From Kuschelorhynchus macadamiae (taxonomy: Eukaryota > Arthropoda > Insecta > Coleoptera > Curculionidae), in contig JAUTXW010000588.1 in NCBI GenBank assembly GCA_030620095.1, forward strand, positions 657,001-721,000: a stretch of DNA of 64,000 nucleotides. Direction: 5' to 3'. The translations under genes were made by a program, and so were the position numbers. Positions within the stretch are counted from its first letter, which is position 1. Every line of letters begins with the position of its first letter. The notes under the pieces are model-generated. The model had not been told where the DNA came from. It saw only the letters and a list, made by a program, of their open reading frames with translations, and searched no databases. Shown here piece by piece: positions 32,273-44,285 of this stretch.

Positions 32273-32707
32273 ATGAAATTTTGGTATGTTATCCTCCTGA
32301 ATAAAAGTCTTCATGGGCTGAACTTATTCCTATGACTAGTGATACATGGTGTTAAACTTTACCCAAATCCCATATAAAAAATAGGGAAACCAAATTACTT
32401 TTTTCAACATACTTAAAGTATAGTACTTCCCGAAATAAGAAAAACTCTCAATATTTAAAAAACAAAAAGTTTTTTAAGTTATATTTATACAGAACTTTTT
32501 TCTTATTTCGAGTAATGCTATATAAATATGTTTAAAGAAGTAACTTGGTTATGTGGTTAAAACTCGATAAATAATCGGTGCAAGCCATAGTATTAAGGCT
32601 AAGAGTTGCACCGATTATTTATCGAGATTATTTAGATTTAGATATCTGGAGTTATTGACATTTCTTCGTTTGATTTACTATAGGCTTTACTGACACTGAT
32701 ATGCTCT
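32273..32707 (+). repeat. left arm (435 bp) of large inverted repeat
   Basis: This arm runs from ATGAAATTTTGGTATG to GATATGCTCT. Its reverse complement is found at 34349-34497, interrupted by a LINE, and continues at 39762-40056. It contains a perfect 21-bp hairpin at 32563-32626. Few mismatches are visible along the arm. Confidence 0.92.
32563..32626. repeat. perfect 21-bp hairpin within the arm
   Basis: CTCGATAAATAATCGGTGCA plus one A at 32563-32583 pairs perfectly with 32606-32626, leaving a 22-base loop. The inverted copy in the right arm (near 34430-34493) has one stem change. A weaker version lies outside the right arm near 40110-40150. Confidence 0.92.
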
Positions 32708-32720
32708 AGTAGTATAGTAT

Positions 32721-34348
<1,628 letters not shown>

Positions 34349-34497
34349 AGAGCATATCAGTGTCAGTAAAGCCTATAGTAAATCAAACGAAGAAATGTCA
34401 ATAACTCCAGATATCTAAATCTAAATAATCTCGATAAATAATAGGTGCAACTCTTAGCCTTAATACTATGGCTTGCACCGATTATTTATCGAGTTTT

Positions 34498-34526
34498 CAA
34501 ATTCAAATTCAAATTCAAATTCAAAT
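34498..34526 (-). repeat. TTTGAA hexamer tail of LINE
   Basis: About five CAAATT/TTTGAA units lie exactly at the 3' end of the LINE, next to the target duplication. Short-unit tails replace poly-A in several LINE clades. Confidence 0.9.
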
Positions 34527-34918
34527 ATCTTTATTACTATCACAATAAAACATCATTACAATTCAATAACACTTAAAAGATAGTAACGACGGACAGTACC
34601 GCGATTATCCCAACCGATAACACAGTGTACCCAAAGAGTACCTGTGTGGTAGAGCCCGTTTTAAAAATAAATTACTATAATTTGCAAATTTACTTCTAAG
34701 AACTAAGATTCGATACACTTTAAAGTATTACAATACAATAAACAAGACAAAAAAAACTATCAAGGCAAACAACAGGCGTCCAAGCAAGGGCAGGAGGAGG
34801 AGGAACCAACACGACACTGATGTAGGAGTATTTAGATTAAAAGTATCACTACTAAACAAATGAGGGGATCGACCAGCAAACATTTAATTTAGCTCAAATG
34901 AAAATGCCGAGGGAAGTA

Positions 34919-35135
34919 CTAGTGCTTTTGCAAATCCAGAAGATATTTTTTTATATAGGATGCATATTTTCCGTGCGTAAATTCCTTAACATGATTTGGT
35001 AATGTATTCCACATTTGAACTGCAACGTATGAAAATGATTTTTGGAAGCTTGCCGTTTTATGCTGAGGTACTAAGAAGCAATTTGTGTTTCTAGTATTAT
35101 GTGAGTGTGAAAAACTATTAAATATATTTTTTAAG
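34919..35135 (-). pseudogene. ORF2 C-terminus, out of frame by one base
   Basis: After the ORF2 stop at 35118, another frame continues with NIFNSFSHSHNTRNT, then CFLVPQHKTASFQKSFSYVA, then VQMWNTLPNHVKEF, ending at TAG (34919-34921). The HSHNTRN...FSYxAVxxWNxLP pattern is the normal end of ORF2 in these LINEs. A single extra or missing A in the run at about 35128-35135 accounts for the break, by natural mutation or by a homopolymer error in the assembly. Confidence 0.8.
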
Positions 35136-37811
35136 TACGGCGGCTGTCCGGCTTTGAGTATTTTTGTAGATAAAAATATACATGTGATACAATCGTCGAT
35201 TTTTCATGTTTAAAATTTCGTTAATATTTAAGTAGGGAGTAATATGATGCCTATAAGGAATGTTGTAAGAAAATCTCATGCAGCTATTCTGTATTTTTTG
35301 TATTGTTCTCTGTAATGCTGACGACAGAGAATCCGAGTAAACTATGTCACCGTAATCCAATAAGGATAAAATAAGCGTATCACACAAATAATATTTTGTT
35401 TTAGGAGGAAGTATTTTCTTTAAAGGGTACAAATTTTTTAAACGCATATATGCTACTTTGAGTTTACTTTTAATATGCGCATGAAAAGAAAGAGATGAGT
35501 CAAGAATCAAACCCAAGTTCCTTGCCTCCGTCGCTACGGGAAGGATTTCATTATCTATTTTCACTGAATAATTTACAGAAATATTTGATAGTGTATCACG
35601 ATTATTTCCAAAGAAAACAACACATGATTTTGAAGCATTCAATTTTAAATTATGGTCATTAGCAAAGTTGCTTATATTTTGTAAGTCTGCATTAAAATTT
35701 TTCTGAGATAAATTCGAGTCAGATGAGTTGAATGAGATATATAGTTGCGAATCATCTGCATATTGTTGTAAGTTAGAATGCCTTACACACTCATTCATGT
35801 CAGCAACATAGAGAGAAAACAATAAGGGTCCCAATATGGAGCCCTGGGGCACTCCCGATACCAGAGGCAAACTATCAGATTTATCAATGACACCGCCTCT
35901 TGTAATTGATACACTGTGTGACCTTTCTTTAAGGTACGAACTGAGTAAGGATACTGAATCATCTGAAAATCCAAAATAGTGCAGTTTAGCAAGAAGCATG
36001 CAATGACTTATAGTATCAAATGCCTTACTAAAATCAAGAAGAGCCATGCATGTATTTTTTTTTAATTCGCTATTGATTCTTATGTTATTAACCATGCTTA
36101 CTAAGCTAGTTATTGTACTATAATTTTTGCGGAAACCCGACTGACAACCTGGTACAATATTAAGTGGATATACAAAATCGCTAATTTGCTGACAAATATG
36201 CCTCTCTAGAATTTTAGAAACCACGGGTAAAATACTTATTGGTCTCAAATCTTTTATTTCTTTGGGATTAGCTATTTTGGGTAATGGAATAATTACTGCT
36301 TTTTTCCATTCATTAGGAAATACGTTATTTAAAATACAAGTATTTATAATATTTATTAAGGGTTTTAGGCAATACGGTAGACAAAGTTTCAGGCCTTTTA
36401 TGGATAATCCGTCCGCCCCAACAGCATTTGTGTCAATCCCTTTCACAATTTTATATATCATTTCTTCGTTTATAAGATTAAAATTTAATTCTTTAGTTAC
36501 CTTATTGTGTTTGTTAAATTTATAAAATTCAATTTTATCCTGAGATACCGTATTAGTGACATTAATACAGCTAGCAAAATATTTATTTAAGGTCTCTGAA
36601 TCAGATAAATTTTCGGGCAAGTCAATTTTTTTATTCTGCGTTAAATTAAGCTTCTTTGCATTATTCCAAAATTCACTCCCACTTCCTGATGACATTTGAT
36701 TGAAATAAACAATTTTTTCTCTAATAATCGCGTGTTTTGTATAATTCCGAAGTTGCCTGTAGTACTGCAGATTAGCAGGCGTTTTTTGCTTGATGTATTT
36801 ACGATAAGCCTTATCTCTTAATTTCATTAAAAGTTTTATATTAGCTGTAATCCAAGGAGTAAATGGTTTATTTTTAATTGATTTAGTCTTTAATGGAGCG
36901 TGCTTGTTAAGTAAAAAAGAAATATTGTTATTAAGTATTTGAAGTTTTTTATTTACATCATCAGTATAATAGATAATATCCCAGTCGAGTTGTAAGGTGT
37001 CGTATTCAAATAAATCTAGATCAATATTATTGTAATCCCTAAACTGTACATTTAAAATACTATTTTTTCCCTTTGGTAAGTTTAGTTCTGCGTATAGTAA
37101 ATTGTGATCAGTGATTGATTCTGGGAGAAGCACTGACTCTGCATTGTTACAAAAGGTGCCACTATTAACAATAATGACATCAAGAAGTGTAGAAGTCTTT
37201 GAAGAAATATTTATTCGCGTAGGATCCTTAATTAATTGAGAAAGATTAAAGGTTTCTAAGAGTGTCTCAAATTTTTCTTTTGCTTGAGAATTTTTTAAAA
37301 GATCTATATTAAAATCTCCCAAAAACATAACATGATCATAAAAGGGGACTGTGACACTAAATAGCTCCTCCAAGAAGTCGAGAAAGCTTTGTGTATTTGA
37401 AGAAGGGGGACGGTATAAGCTCGTTACTAATGTTTTCTTTCGATTCAAACAAAATTCTACACTTATATGTTCAAAATCCTCAGATACATTATCAAATGTA
37501 ACAGCACTAAAATTTAAGTATCTTTTAATGTAAAAACCCACCCCTCCTCCACGACCCTCTCTGTCTTTTCTTATGAGAGTATATCCAGGAATGTCAAATG
37601 CCCCAATATCTGTATCAGGAGACAACCAGGTTTCCGATAGACCCAGTATATCAAGGTTATAATCAGTCACATAATGCATAAATTCGTCAAAACCTGTATT
37701 AATTGAGCGGATATTTAAATGAGCGCAAACAATTTTTTTTGAATTTTTTAAATTTTTTTCAGTATTGAGATTATGCTGGACACATTCCCCAATTCTCGTA
37801 TCATCCCCCAT
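35118..37811 (-). CDS. LINE ORF2: endonuclease and reverse transcriptase
   Basis: Starting from the ATG at 37811 the frame gives 897 residues; it also stays open for ten codons upstream to a GTG. Numbering from that GTG, the N-terminal APE-type endonuclease shows NIRSI (N43), SETWL (E70), YRPP (143-146), GDFNID (D176, N178) and a TDH near 244-246. The reverse transcriptase follows from about residue 470, with GADGLS, LRPIS, LLDFSKAFDT (D603), VPQGSILGPLLF near 664-675 and the catalytic YADD at 694-697. The enzyme nicks target DNA and copies LINE RNA at the nick. All these residues are intact. The only lesion is the loss of the last 70 or so residues by a shift in an A run near 35130. Confidence 0.93.
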   Translation of the reverse strand: MGDDTRIGECVQHNLNTEKNLKNSKKIVCAHLNIRSINTGFDEFMHYVTDYNLDILGLSETWLSPDTDIGAFDIPGYTLIRKDREGRGGGVGFYIKRYLNFSAVTFDNVSEDFEHISVEFCLNRKKTLVTSLYRPPSSNTQSFLDFLEELFSVTVPFYDHVMFLGDFNIDLLKNSQAKEKFETLLETFNLSQLIKDPTRINISSKTSTLLDVIIVNSGTFCNNAESVLLPESITDHNLLYAELNLPKGKNSILNVQFRDYNNIDLDLFEYDTLQLDWDIIYYTDDVNKKLQILNNNISFLLNKHAPLKTKSIKNKPFTPWITANIKLLMKLRDKAYRKYIKQKTPANLQYYRQLRNYTKHAIIREKIVYFNQMSSGSGSEFWNNAKKLNLTQNKKIDLPENLSDSETLNKYFASCINVTNTVSQDKIEFYKFNKHNKVTKELNFNLINEEMIYKIVKGIDTNAVGADGLSIKGLKLCLPYCLKPLINIINTCILNNVFPNEWKKAVIIPLPKIANPKEIKDLRPISILPVVSKILERHICQQISDFVYPLNIVPGCQSGFRKNYSTITSLVSMVNNIRINSELKKNTCMALLDFSKAFDTISHCMLLAKLHYFGFSDDSVSLLSSYLKERSHSVSITRGGVIDKSDSLPLVSGVPQGSILGPLLFSLYVADMNECVRHSNLQQYADDSQLYISFNSSDSNLSQKNFNADLQNISNFANDHNLKLNASKSCVVFFGNNRDTLSNISVNYSVKIDNEILPVATEARNLGLILDSSLSFHAHIKSKLKVAYMRLKNLYPLKKILPPKTKYYLCDTLILSLLDYGDIVYSDSLSSALQRTIQKIQNSCMRFSYNIPYRHHITPYLNINEILNMKNRRLYHMYIFIYKNTQSRTAAVLKKYI

Positions 37812-38914
37812 TGTCCCGCCTATTCCCCCACCTCTCCCCACGCTCTACCAGGGACCCGCTAAGCCATGCCTCAATATTGCCGATATATGTAAAAATAAAA
37901 ATAAAATAATGCCATCCTAGTCCTAATTCTAATGAAATGAAAATAGCCAGACACATAAAAAAAAACAAAGGAAATAAGCGATAGCGTACTTAAGTCGCCA
38001 CCGGTCTAGACTGTAATAAATAAAGAATAAAAAAAATATTTGCTATTCATGAGCGAAAAATACCACTACACCCTCCCTGGAAAATACTATGTTTATAAAA
38101 TTTGTCACAAAGACAAAAATGAAACAGCAGGATCAAAAATTTGTTTTTAAGTGTTAATACCTACTTTAATAAAACTATGACCTATTAACAACCAATAATT
38201 AGTAATTTAAAAATAAATACAAATCATTCCTATGAAGAATTTATGAAGGCCAAAATTAAGCATTAATATCGAGATTAATATACATATTATCTAGTACTAT
38301 CGTAATATTATTTTATATTGTACCCGACATAATATTAACTTTTATTTTATTCATAGTAATTTGTAAATTTGTTAGCATTGTATCCAGGGAAAGTATAGAA
38401 CGAAACAACAGTTTGTTCATCTTCACAATTAGAAAAAAAGAAATTCATTTAAAAATACATAAACATTTACCAAAACTAAGACCCATTAACAACCAATAAT
38501 TAGTAATTTAAAAAATAAATACAAATCATTCCTATGTGGAATTTATGAACGCCAAAATCAGACATCAATGTACATATTATTTAGTACTGTTTACTATCGT
38601 AATATTATTTCATATTGTAGCCGATATAATATTAACTTTTATTTTATTCACAGTAATTTGTAATATTATTAGCATTGCAACCAGGGAAAATACAGAACGA
38701 ACAAACAGTTTATTCAGCTTCAAAATATGAAAGAAAAATAATTAATTAAAGATACACAAACATTTACATCTTGCATTTGCTACAGTTTGCTGTTTACTCT
38801 AAACTTATGTCATTCTTTTTACCGCACATGAGATAAAAAAGGCGAAATAAGATTTTTTGACATACCTGTTTTTCACATATCACTTGTCACTCAGAGACCC
38901 TTAAACCATTAAAT
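37812..38914 (-). other. inter-ORF region of LINE
   Basis: An unusually long 1.1-kb spacer between ORF1 and ORF2. It contains a diverged 301-bp tandem duplication (38165-38770). The frames in it have no recognised domain. It could be a decayed or element-specific extra segment. Confidence 0.7.
38165..38770. repeat. 301-bp tandem duplication inside LINE
   Basis: AAAACTATGACCTATTAACA at 38172 recurs as AAAACTAAGACCCATTAACA at 38472. Both are followed by ACCAATAATTAGTAATTTA, CAAATCATTCCTATG, TCGTAATATTATTT and CAGGGAAA in the same order. The two units differ at many sites, so the duplication predates this insertion. Confidence 0.9.
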
Positions 38915-39623
38915 TTAGCTAATAACTTCGTTAAGCCTTTTCTCCGAGGTAATATGCACTTTAGCACCATTACTTATCACATAAACTTTACCTCCTGCTG
39001 TCCAACAACAATTTTTAAATTGAGATCTAGTTAGTTTAAATAACTTCACAGTATCCCCCGTTAGCATTTCGGTAATCAGAAACGGTGTGCCTTTTAACTG
39101 CTTTTTGCCATAGAACACTTTATCACGAAGCCATCGCTGGCAAAAAGAGACTACAACTGGCCGAGGCTTTGCGGTATCGTTTTTTTTGGCCAAGGCGATA
39201 ACAAAAATTTATGTCCCGTTTATCAATACTGATACCTATTTTTGTTGTTAAAAAGGTAACAGTATTTATATATAGATCACCATCTTGACCTTCTTCCATG
39301 CCGTGAACTAACAGGTTGTTTTGATTGGCTGATAGAACACACTTCTGCGTGTCCGATTTGAGTCGGCTGACGTCACTTTTTATATTTTCCAAACTACCTA
39401 AAACTAGTTTTTCAAAATCGGAAAATCGTTTATTCAACGAAATAATCATCTCCGGATCGTTTGTTGCCTTAGACAAACTAGACTTTCCTGCAGCACTTAG
39501 ATCCGTCCTGAATTTATTAAGGTCACTTGTGAACTTGGCCGCCATTTCTTCAATCTTGTCGTTAAGTTTTTGCACTTCAACAGCTTCCTTTCTGGACATA
39601 TCGTCTCGTCTTTCTCTCCCCAT
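38915..39623 (-). pseudogene. LINE ORF1, one frameshift in an A8 run
   Basis: ORF1 begins at ATG 39623 with a basic start and a heptad-like, coiled-coil region (VQKLNDKIEEMAAKF and following). NNLLVHGMEEGQDGD and DINFCYRLGQK follow, an RRM-like block of LINE ORF1 proteins. The reading then changes frame in the A run at about 39183-39190. It continues with KPRPVVVSFCQRWLRDKVFY, QLKGTPFLITEML and CCWTAGGKVYVISNG to the stop at 38915. This C-terminal part resembles the baculovirus FP25K-like domain common in insect LINE ORF1 proteins. The protein would coat LINE RNA. About 235 residues in all if the frame were continuous. Confidence 0.85.
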
Positions 39624-39761
39624 GATGTGTGATTGTTTATGCTATTTAGAACTACACCTTTAAAGGAATTTATCACACTTAACTCATGAATAAACTTAAA
39701 AATTTAGAAGACCGACGTGGCTACGTACTATCACTTCACAGCGCCATCTACCTCCTAACCT
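39624..39761 (-). promoter_or_regulatory. 5' UTR and likely internal promoter of LINE
   Basis: The 138 bases between the 5' end of the LINE and the ORF1 ATG are GC-richer at the outer end (GGTAGATGGCGCTGTGAAGT). Full-length LINEs carry internal promoters here. No specific core promoter motif is asserted. Confidence 0.5.
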
Positions 39762-40056
39762 AGTTTTAACCACATAACCAAGTTACTTCTTTAAACATAT
39801 TTAACGTATAGCATTACTCGAAATAAGAAAAAAGTTCTGTATAAATATAACTTAAAAAACTTTTTGTTTTTTAAATATTGAGAGTTTTTCTTATTTCGGG
39901 AAGTACTATACTTTAAGTATGTTGAAAAAAGTAATTTGGTTTCCCTATTTTTTATATGGGATTTGGGTAAAGTTTAACACCATGTATCACTAGTCATAGG
40001 AATAAGTTCAGCCCATGAAGACTTTTATTCAGGAGGATAACATACCAAAATTTCAT

Positions 40057-40176
40057 GAAATTTAACGGTTCATCAAAATCCCATAAGATGGGTGCGGGGT
40101 TCTTTAGCCTTGATGCTATAATCTTGTTGCACCGTTTATTTAACGAGCTTTAAAGCAGGTGGCAACAACTAGGACC
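40057..40176. other. flank of inverted-repeat element with degenerate hairpin
   Basis: TTGCACCGTTTATTTAACGAG near 40128-40150 echoes the hairpin stem TTGCACCGATTATTTATCGAG in the arms, so the homology may extend beyond the marked arm. Confidence 0.45.
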
Positions 40177-40424
40177 TGTGAAAAGCGTCTGACAATAGTA
40201 ATTCCCAATCGCTTTAAATTCTTTAACGTAGTTAGGCAAGAACTCGAGCTAGCTAATACCCACTCTTTCAAACCTACTGTAGTACCCACCTAAAAGAGTT
40301 TAGGCTTGGTAATATGACGCAGATTTGGGGTGGCCAGGATCTAACCCTATATAAGAACTGTATGTACCAAATAAGAATGTACGAAACGTGAAAATAAAAA
40401 AGTGTTTTATCGTGTTAATTAACA
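40177..40424 (+). mobile_element. possible solo LTR with TATA box
   Basis: The block begins TGTGAAAAGCG and ends TTAATTAACA. It contains a TATATAAG box (40348-40355), a candidate start region and AATAAA (40393-40398), in the order expected of an LTR promoter and polyadenylation signal. It is GC-richer than its surroundings. No target duplication was found and no second copy exists in the window, so this is tentative. A host promoter is an alternative, but no downstream gene is seen. Confidence 0.3.
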
Positions 40425-40669
40425 TGCCCCCCCGAACCGACATTGGTCTTCCTCTGTATTGATATCGTACAACGGCTTTTTAAGGATTTGATCAATAACT
40501 ATAATACTTTTACTGCCGGTTGTAGCATGTAAGTCGTACATTAGTATTATTTTTATTTTCATTTTTACCGGAAATTCTGACACACACCACTAGATGCTAA
40601 ATTTGCTACCCGTGTTAGTAAAAAATGCATGTCATAAATACCTTTAAAATAAACATTCTCATTTTTTTC

Positions 40670-41030
40670 TAATTCAAAGGAAGCTCGGAAAATTACCTTA
40701 CAATCAGGCTATAATAACATTAAAGTAAATTTATCAAACCAACGTAACCTATGTAAATGCTAAATTCGAATGGCTTTACGTACAGAACATCTTGAATAAT
40801 CGGTTTCACGTACCTACATGAACAAATAAACTAAAATTATAGAGAAAATGTTTTAAGTATGGTGTTTATAAATAGAATGCGCCTGATCATGATCCAGTAA
40901 GAATTTTCACGGTATTAATAATTTTGTAGCAAACTTAATATGCAGATTTTAATTATTTTATCTCAATTTATATTGAAGTTTAAAAACTTACGAATAAGAA
41001 ATGAAGATTTTGTTATTTTCTTCATATACT
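40670..41030 (+). repeat. dispersed direct repeat, copy A
   Basis: Landmarks are TACAGAACATCTTGAATAAT, CGGTTTCACGTACCTACAT, GGTATTAATAATTTTGTAGC and TACGAATAAGAAATGAAGA. All recur in the same order and orientation at 47215-47540. The two copies are clearly diverged. There is no coding content. Confidence 0.85.
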
Positions 41031-41163
41031 AACCCCTTCCCCTGAGAGAAATAATTTGATGAGTAACAAAAGAAATTTAATTAAAAAAAATTTCAGATAA
41101 TATTCTAGGTTGTATATCTTGATCTTTAAAGTCCTAACACTGGAACCTGTGGTGGAAGATAGA

Positions 41164-41370
41164 TCAAAATACAAGAGTTCTAACCACACTACACCACAAC
41201 TTGTTACGTTCTGGACGCGCGTTCGCTAACCAAGTTAGCATCATCAGCAGATGATATAAACTGATAAAACAGTTTATATCATCTGCTGATGATGCTAACT
41301 TGGTTAGCGAAACGCGCGTCCAGAACGTAACAAGTTGTGGTGTAGTGTGGTTAGAACTCTTGTGTTTTGA
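41164..41370. repeat. near-perfect palindrome with 100-bp arms
   Basis: The left arm (41164-41263) and right arm (41270-41370) are reverse complements apart from one mismatch and one indel, with a 6-base loop (ATAAAA). The right arm reads CATCTGCTGATGATGCTAAC, then TTGGTTAGCGAAACGCGCG, then GTGGTGTAGTGTGGTTAGAA. The GATGATGCTAAC...GCGAAACGCGCG pattern resembles 3' sequences of Penelope-like elements, which often form inverted dimers. It would form a very stable hairpin in RNA or single-stranded DNA. Confidence 0.93.
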
Positions 41371-42469
41371 TTGATCTTTAAAGATCACCGAGAAAAATGA
41401 CAAAAAGGGACAGTGGGCTCTGGTAGAATTTTTGTCAATTTTCTGGTTTGTCCGCAAACTTGATTGATGTTTTAAATATAAGATAATAATTGTAATGAAT
41501 TTTGCAACAGTTAAATGCTTGCATATTGGGATATGAAATATGAAATTGACTATTTCTTTCCTGTGCAAGGGGTCTGGTTGTATTTTAAACTGTATCTAGA
41601 ATTTATTAGATAAGTTATTAAAAAACTTTAAATACAAGAGTTTTTAAGTTTTATCGGAATCCTTAGAATTTACAATAAAAAACAACAACTAAAAGACGAT
41701 CGGAAAATTAACCAATGAGCATCAAGTTCGTTATTTTAAATGAGATACCCGGTATAATATTTATCTTTAAAAACAACCCATAAAATTGATAAAGACCATG
41801 CAATAAGTAAAAATGTGTAAGATAGAGACGGTAACGTTCCACTATACAGCGGAGTCAATAGGAATACATTGCTTCTTATGGCAGGGTTTTTCACAAATGT
41901 CTCGGGTATCTTAAAAGATAAGCAAGAGGATACCATTTTAATGGTCATATATTACTTATACAGAGTGTTCCATTTAAAATAACGAAGTTGTTACCCATTG
42001 GTTAGCTTTCCGATTGTTTTTTTTAACTTTTTACGATTTTGGATAAAACTCAAAAACGTTTGTATTTAAAATTTTTTGATAGCTCTTGTAACAAAGTTTC
42101 TAAGTACCATTTAAAATATAACCAGACAGTACAGACCAGTACACTTTGTGATTTGCTCATGTTATTATGTGAAGACAATAGAGCGATAAAATTTATTTTT
42201 TTTAGAATTAGCTTGTTTGATGTCAAAAATGCACCAAAAAGTTAAAAAGATATGCTTTTAGGATTTACATGAAAAGGATAATAATTAAAATTATAATATT
42301 TTTAAAAATGAACTGCTGGTCAAAAAGCTAAAGGTTTATTTGACATCAGATTTAAATGTCAGTCGCTCGAAAATTATTTGTCCGATTAGCTTTTTGGAAT
42401 CTAAAGTCGTGATTCATATAGTATCAGTGGCGAGGAATGCTCTTCTCACATTATTTTTTTAGCATTGTA
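41371..42469. other. stretch without supported gene
   Basis: TATACAGAGTGTTCCATTTAA near 41957 resembles MITE or mariner ends seen elsewhere in this window (33345, 57180). The frames at 41736-41948 and 42039-42245 have no recognised domain. Confidence 0.35.
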
Positions 42470-43537
42470 TAGGGTGGTAAAAAAATAATATAAGAAAAAG
42501 AAAGGTTTTTCTCATTATAATATATTTAAATTTTGAAGCTCAATCAATATTTTGGGACTTTTTTGCAGTTTTTTGTTGACAAAAATAGTGTGTCCGAGAA
42601 TAGCGTTGGATTTAAATAAGGTCATACATAAGTGTGTAACTAACAAACATTTGATTAATTTCATCAAAAGGTTTACTTACAAATGCAAATAGATATTACT
42701 ATAAGGTAAAAGTGTCCCAAATTTTATTCAATTAATTACATGTGATCTCGTATAAGGTACAAAGTCTGTGAAATGTAGTTCATAATTAAATCTCTCCGCA
42801 ATTTGTGAAGAAACATCAACATCAGTACTTTACTCTTTTCATTTTCAGTAAAACGAAAACTAAATAACAAATTATCGTTATCACTTTTAATTCTTTACAA
42901 CTTGATACCATCAGATTTGAATCGTAGAATTCATGTTCATACCATTAGAATGACGTAATTTTTTTAAATACGGGCCTAGATTTTGTATTGCATTTTCGTA
43001 TTTTTATTTTATTAACCTTTTTATTTTGAATATATATAAAAACGTAAAATAAATATTTATTTTTAGATCTACCTAATACTTGATGCGACTTAGTAAATAA
43101 TTAAAAGTGACAACAATAACATGTTGGTTATTTTTGCCTTTCTAAAAGGAATAAAAGACTAATACTAAATCATATTGTCTTTGAAAATCTTCGAAAGATC
43201 AAATGTTTCATAATTTTACACTTACATGACCTTCCTTAAATCGAACCCTAGTTTGGGACACCCGGAATAAGTTAAAAGATCTGGTATAAAATTATTTTTT
43301 TTAAATGGATCATAAGTATCCGCCAATTGTACATTTATACATTTAAATGTTTGTCTAAAATTAGCTGTTTTTCAGAAAAAAAATTACAAGACATTGAATA
43401 GAAAACTGTCAAAAACGTCCCGAGATATTGGCTTAGGTTTTAAAATATCAATATATCATATCAAGGAGAACTTTCCTTTAAGAAAATATATCTTATTAAA
43501 ATTTTTAATTTTTTACATTATCTTTTTTACCACCCTA
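42470..43537. mobile_element. 1.07-kb TIR element with TAGGGTGG ends
   Basis: The ends are TAGGGTGGTAAAAAAATAAT on the left and its near-complement ATTATCTTTTTTACCACCCTA on the right, each flanked by TA (42468-42469 and 43538-43539). This fits a TA-inserting transposon of Tc1/mariner type. No transposase frame is recognisable inside, so it is probably non-autonomous. Confidence 0.75.
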
Positions 43538-44074
43538 TATAATACTAAAAAGAATCGGGCTGATTCTACACGAAACAGGCTTTGAGAATCAGAAAAGCTT
43601 ATATAAATCTGTCATGAAATTTCGGAACGACTGATATTTGATGTCAAAAAAATATATTGCTTTTCAATGAGCAATATACAGCGTCTAACGAAAGTAAGGA
43701 AACGGCGAAATATCTCAAGTCCCCACAGCTTACCCGAATTTAATGAAAATATGTACACTAGGTATGAAATTTTGCCGGATCTGTTTTGTTCGGATCGAGT
43801 TCCTCATTGCTGTCAAGTTTACCGTTTTTCTGTTAAAAGGGGATTTCTTAATGGAACAGCCTATATTATATTACTTTTTCAAAATCTGCGTAAAATTCTC
43901 AATACTTTTTATTAAGAGCACTTTTTATGAAAGTCAACTGTTTTTGCGAAAATAAGGGTCTAATATCCATAATTTAATGTATTACTTTTTATTAAAATAC
44001 CTACACAGCACACAAAAGGTTATCTGATGTTTGAGAATGTCAGTTTTGTTGATTTACAAAACTGGATCCTTTAA

Positions 44075-44285
44075 CTCAAACCCAAAGAATTGAAATTTTA
44101 ATTACACTGGATTATGCAAGATATAACCTGCAAGATGGTTATAACATTTTTAATGACAAATAGCCTAACAGAAAAATAATAACTAAATCTGCCGTAAGTA
44201 AAATTAACAAAAAATTTCGAGAAATTGGAAAGGTGAAAGACGCTCTACGTCCTGGCGGACCGGAAAGCACAATAATTCCTCATCT
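44075..44285 (+). pseudogene. mariner-like transposase N-terminal DNA-binding region
   Basis: The frame reads LTQTQRIEILITLDYARYNL, a stop after NIFNDK, then NRKIITKSAVSKINKKFREI, GKVKDALRPGGPES. This is the DUF4817-type helix-turn-helix and the GRP-like linker of insect mariner-like transposases (expected GNVKDxPRSGRPK). One in-frame stop. It ends close to where the minus-strand part would begin in protein order, but points the other way. Confidence 0.7.

Larger units (their letters stand above)
34498..39761 (-). mobile_element. nearly intact 5.26-kb LINE (CR1/Jockey-like)
   Basis: A minus-strand non-LTR retrotransposon with a 5' UTR, ORF1, a long inter-ORF region, ORF2 with endonuclease and reverse transcriptase, a 3' UTR and a hexamer tail of TTTGAA units (34498-34526). 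It is bounded by a 6-bp target duplication AGTTTT (34492-34497 and 39762-39767), so both ends are defined. The 5' end reads AGGTTAGGAGGTAGATGGCG. Only two frame lesions are visible, each in a run of A. The clade cannot be fixed without a tree; the FP25K-like ORF1 together with an APE-type endonuclease favours CR1/Jockey-related LINEs. Confidence 0.93.
34349..40056 (-). repeat. right arm of large inverted repeat, split by LINE
   Basis: The arm is the reverse complement of 32273-32707. It runs from AGAGCATATCAGTG (34349) to CGAGTTTT (34497), is interrupted by a LINE at 34498-39761, and resumes with AGTTTTAACCACATAACC (39762) to CCAAAATTTCAT (40056). AGTTTT is present on both sides of the LINE as its target duplication. 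Without the LINE, the inverted-repeat element would be about 2.5 kb long. Confidence 0.9.

Noticed and set aside
36262..36525. Plus-strand frame within the LINE
   Set aside because: It is an antisense shadow of ORF2.
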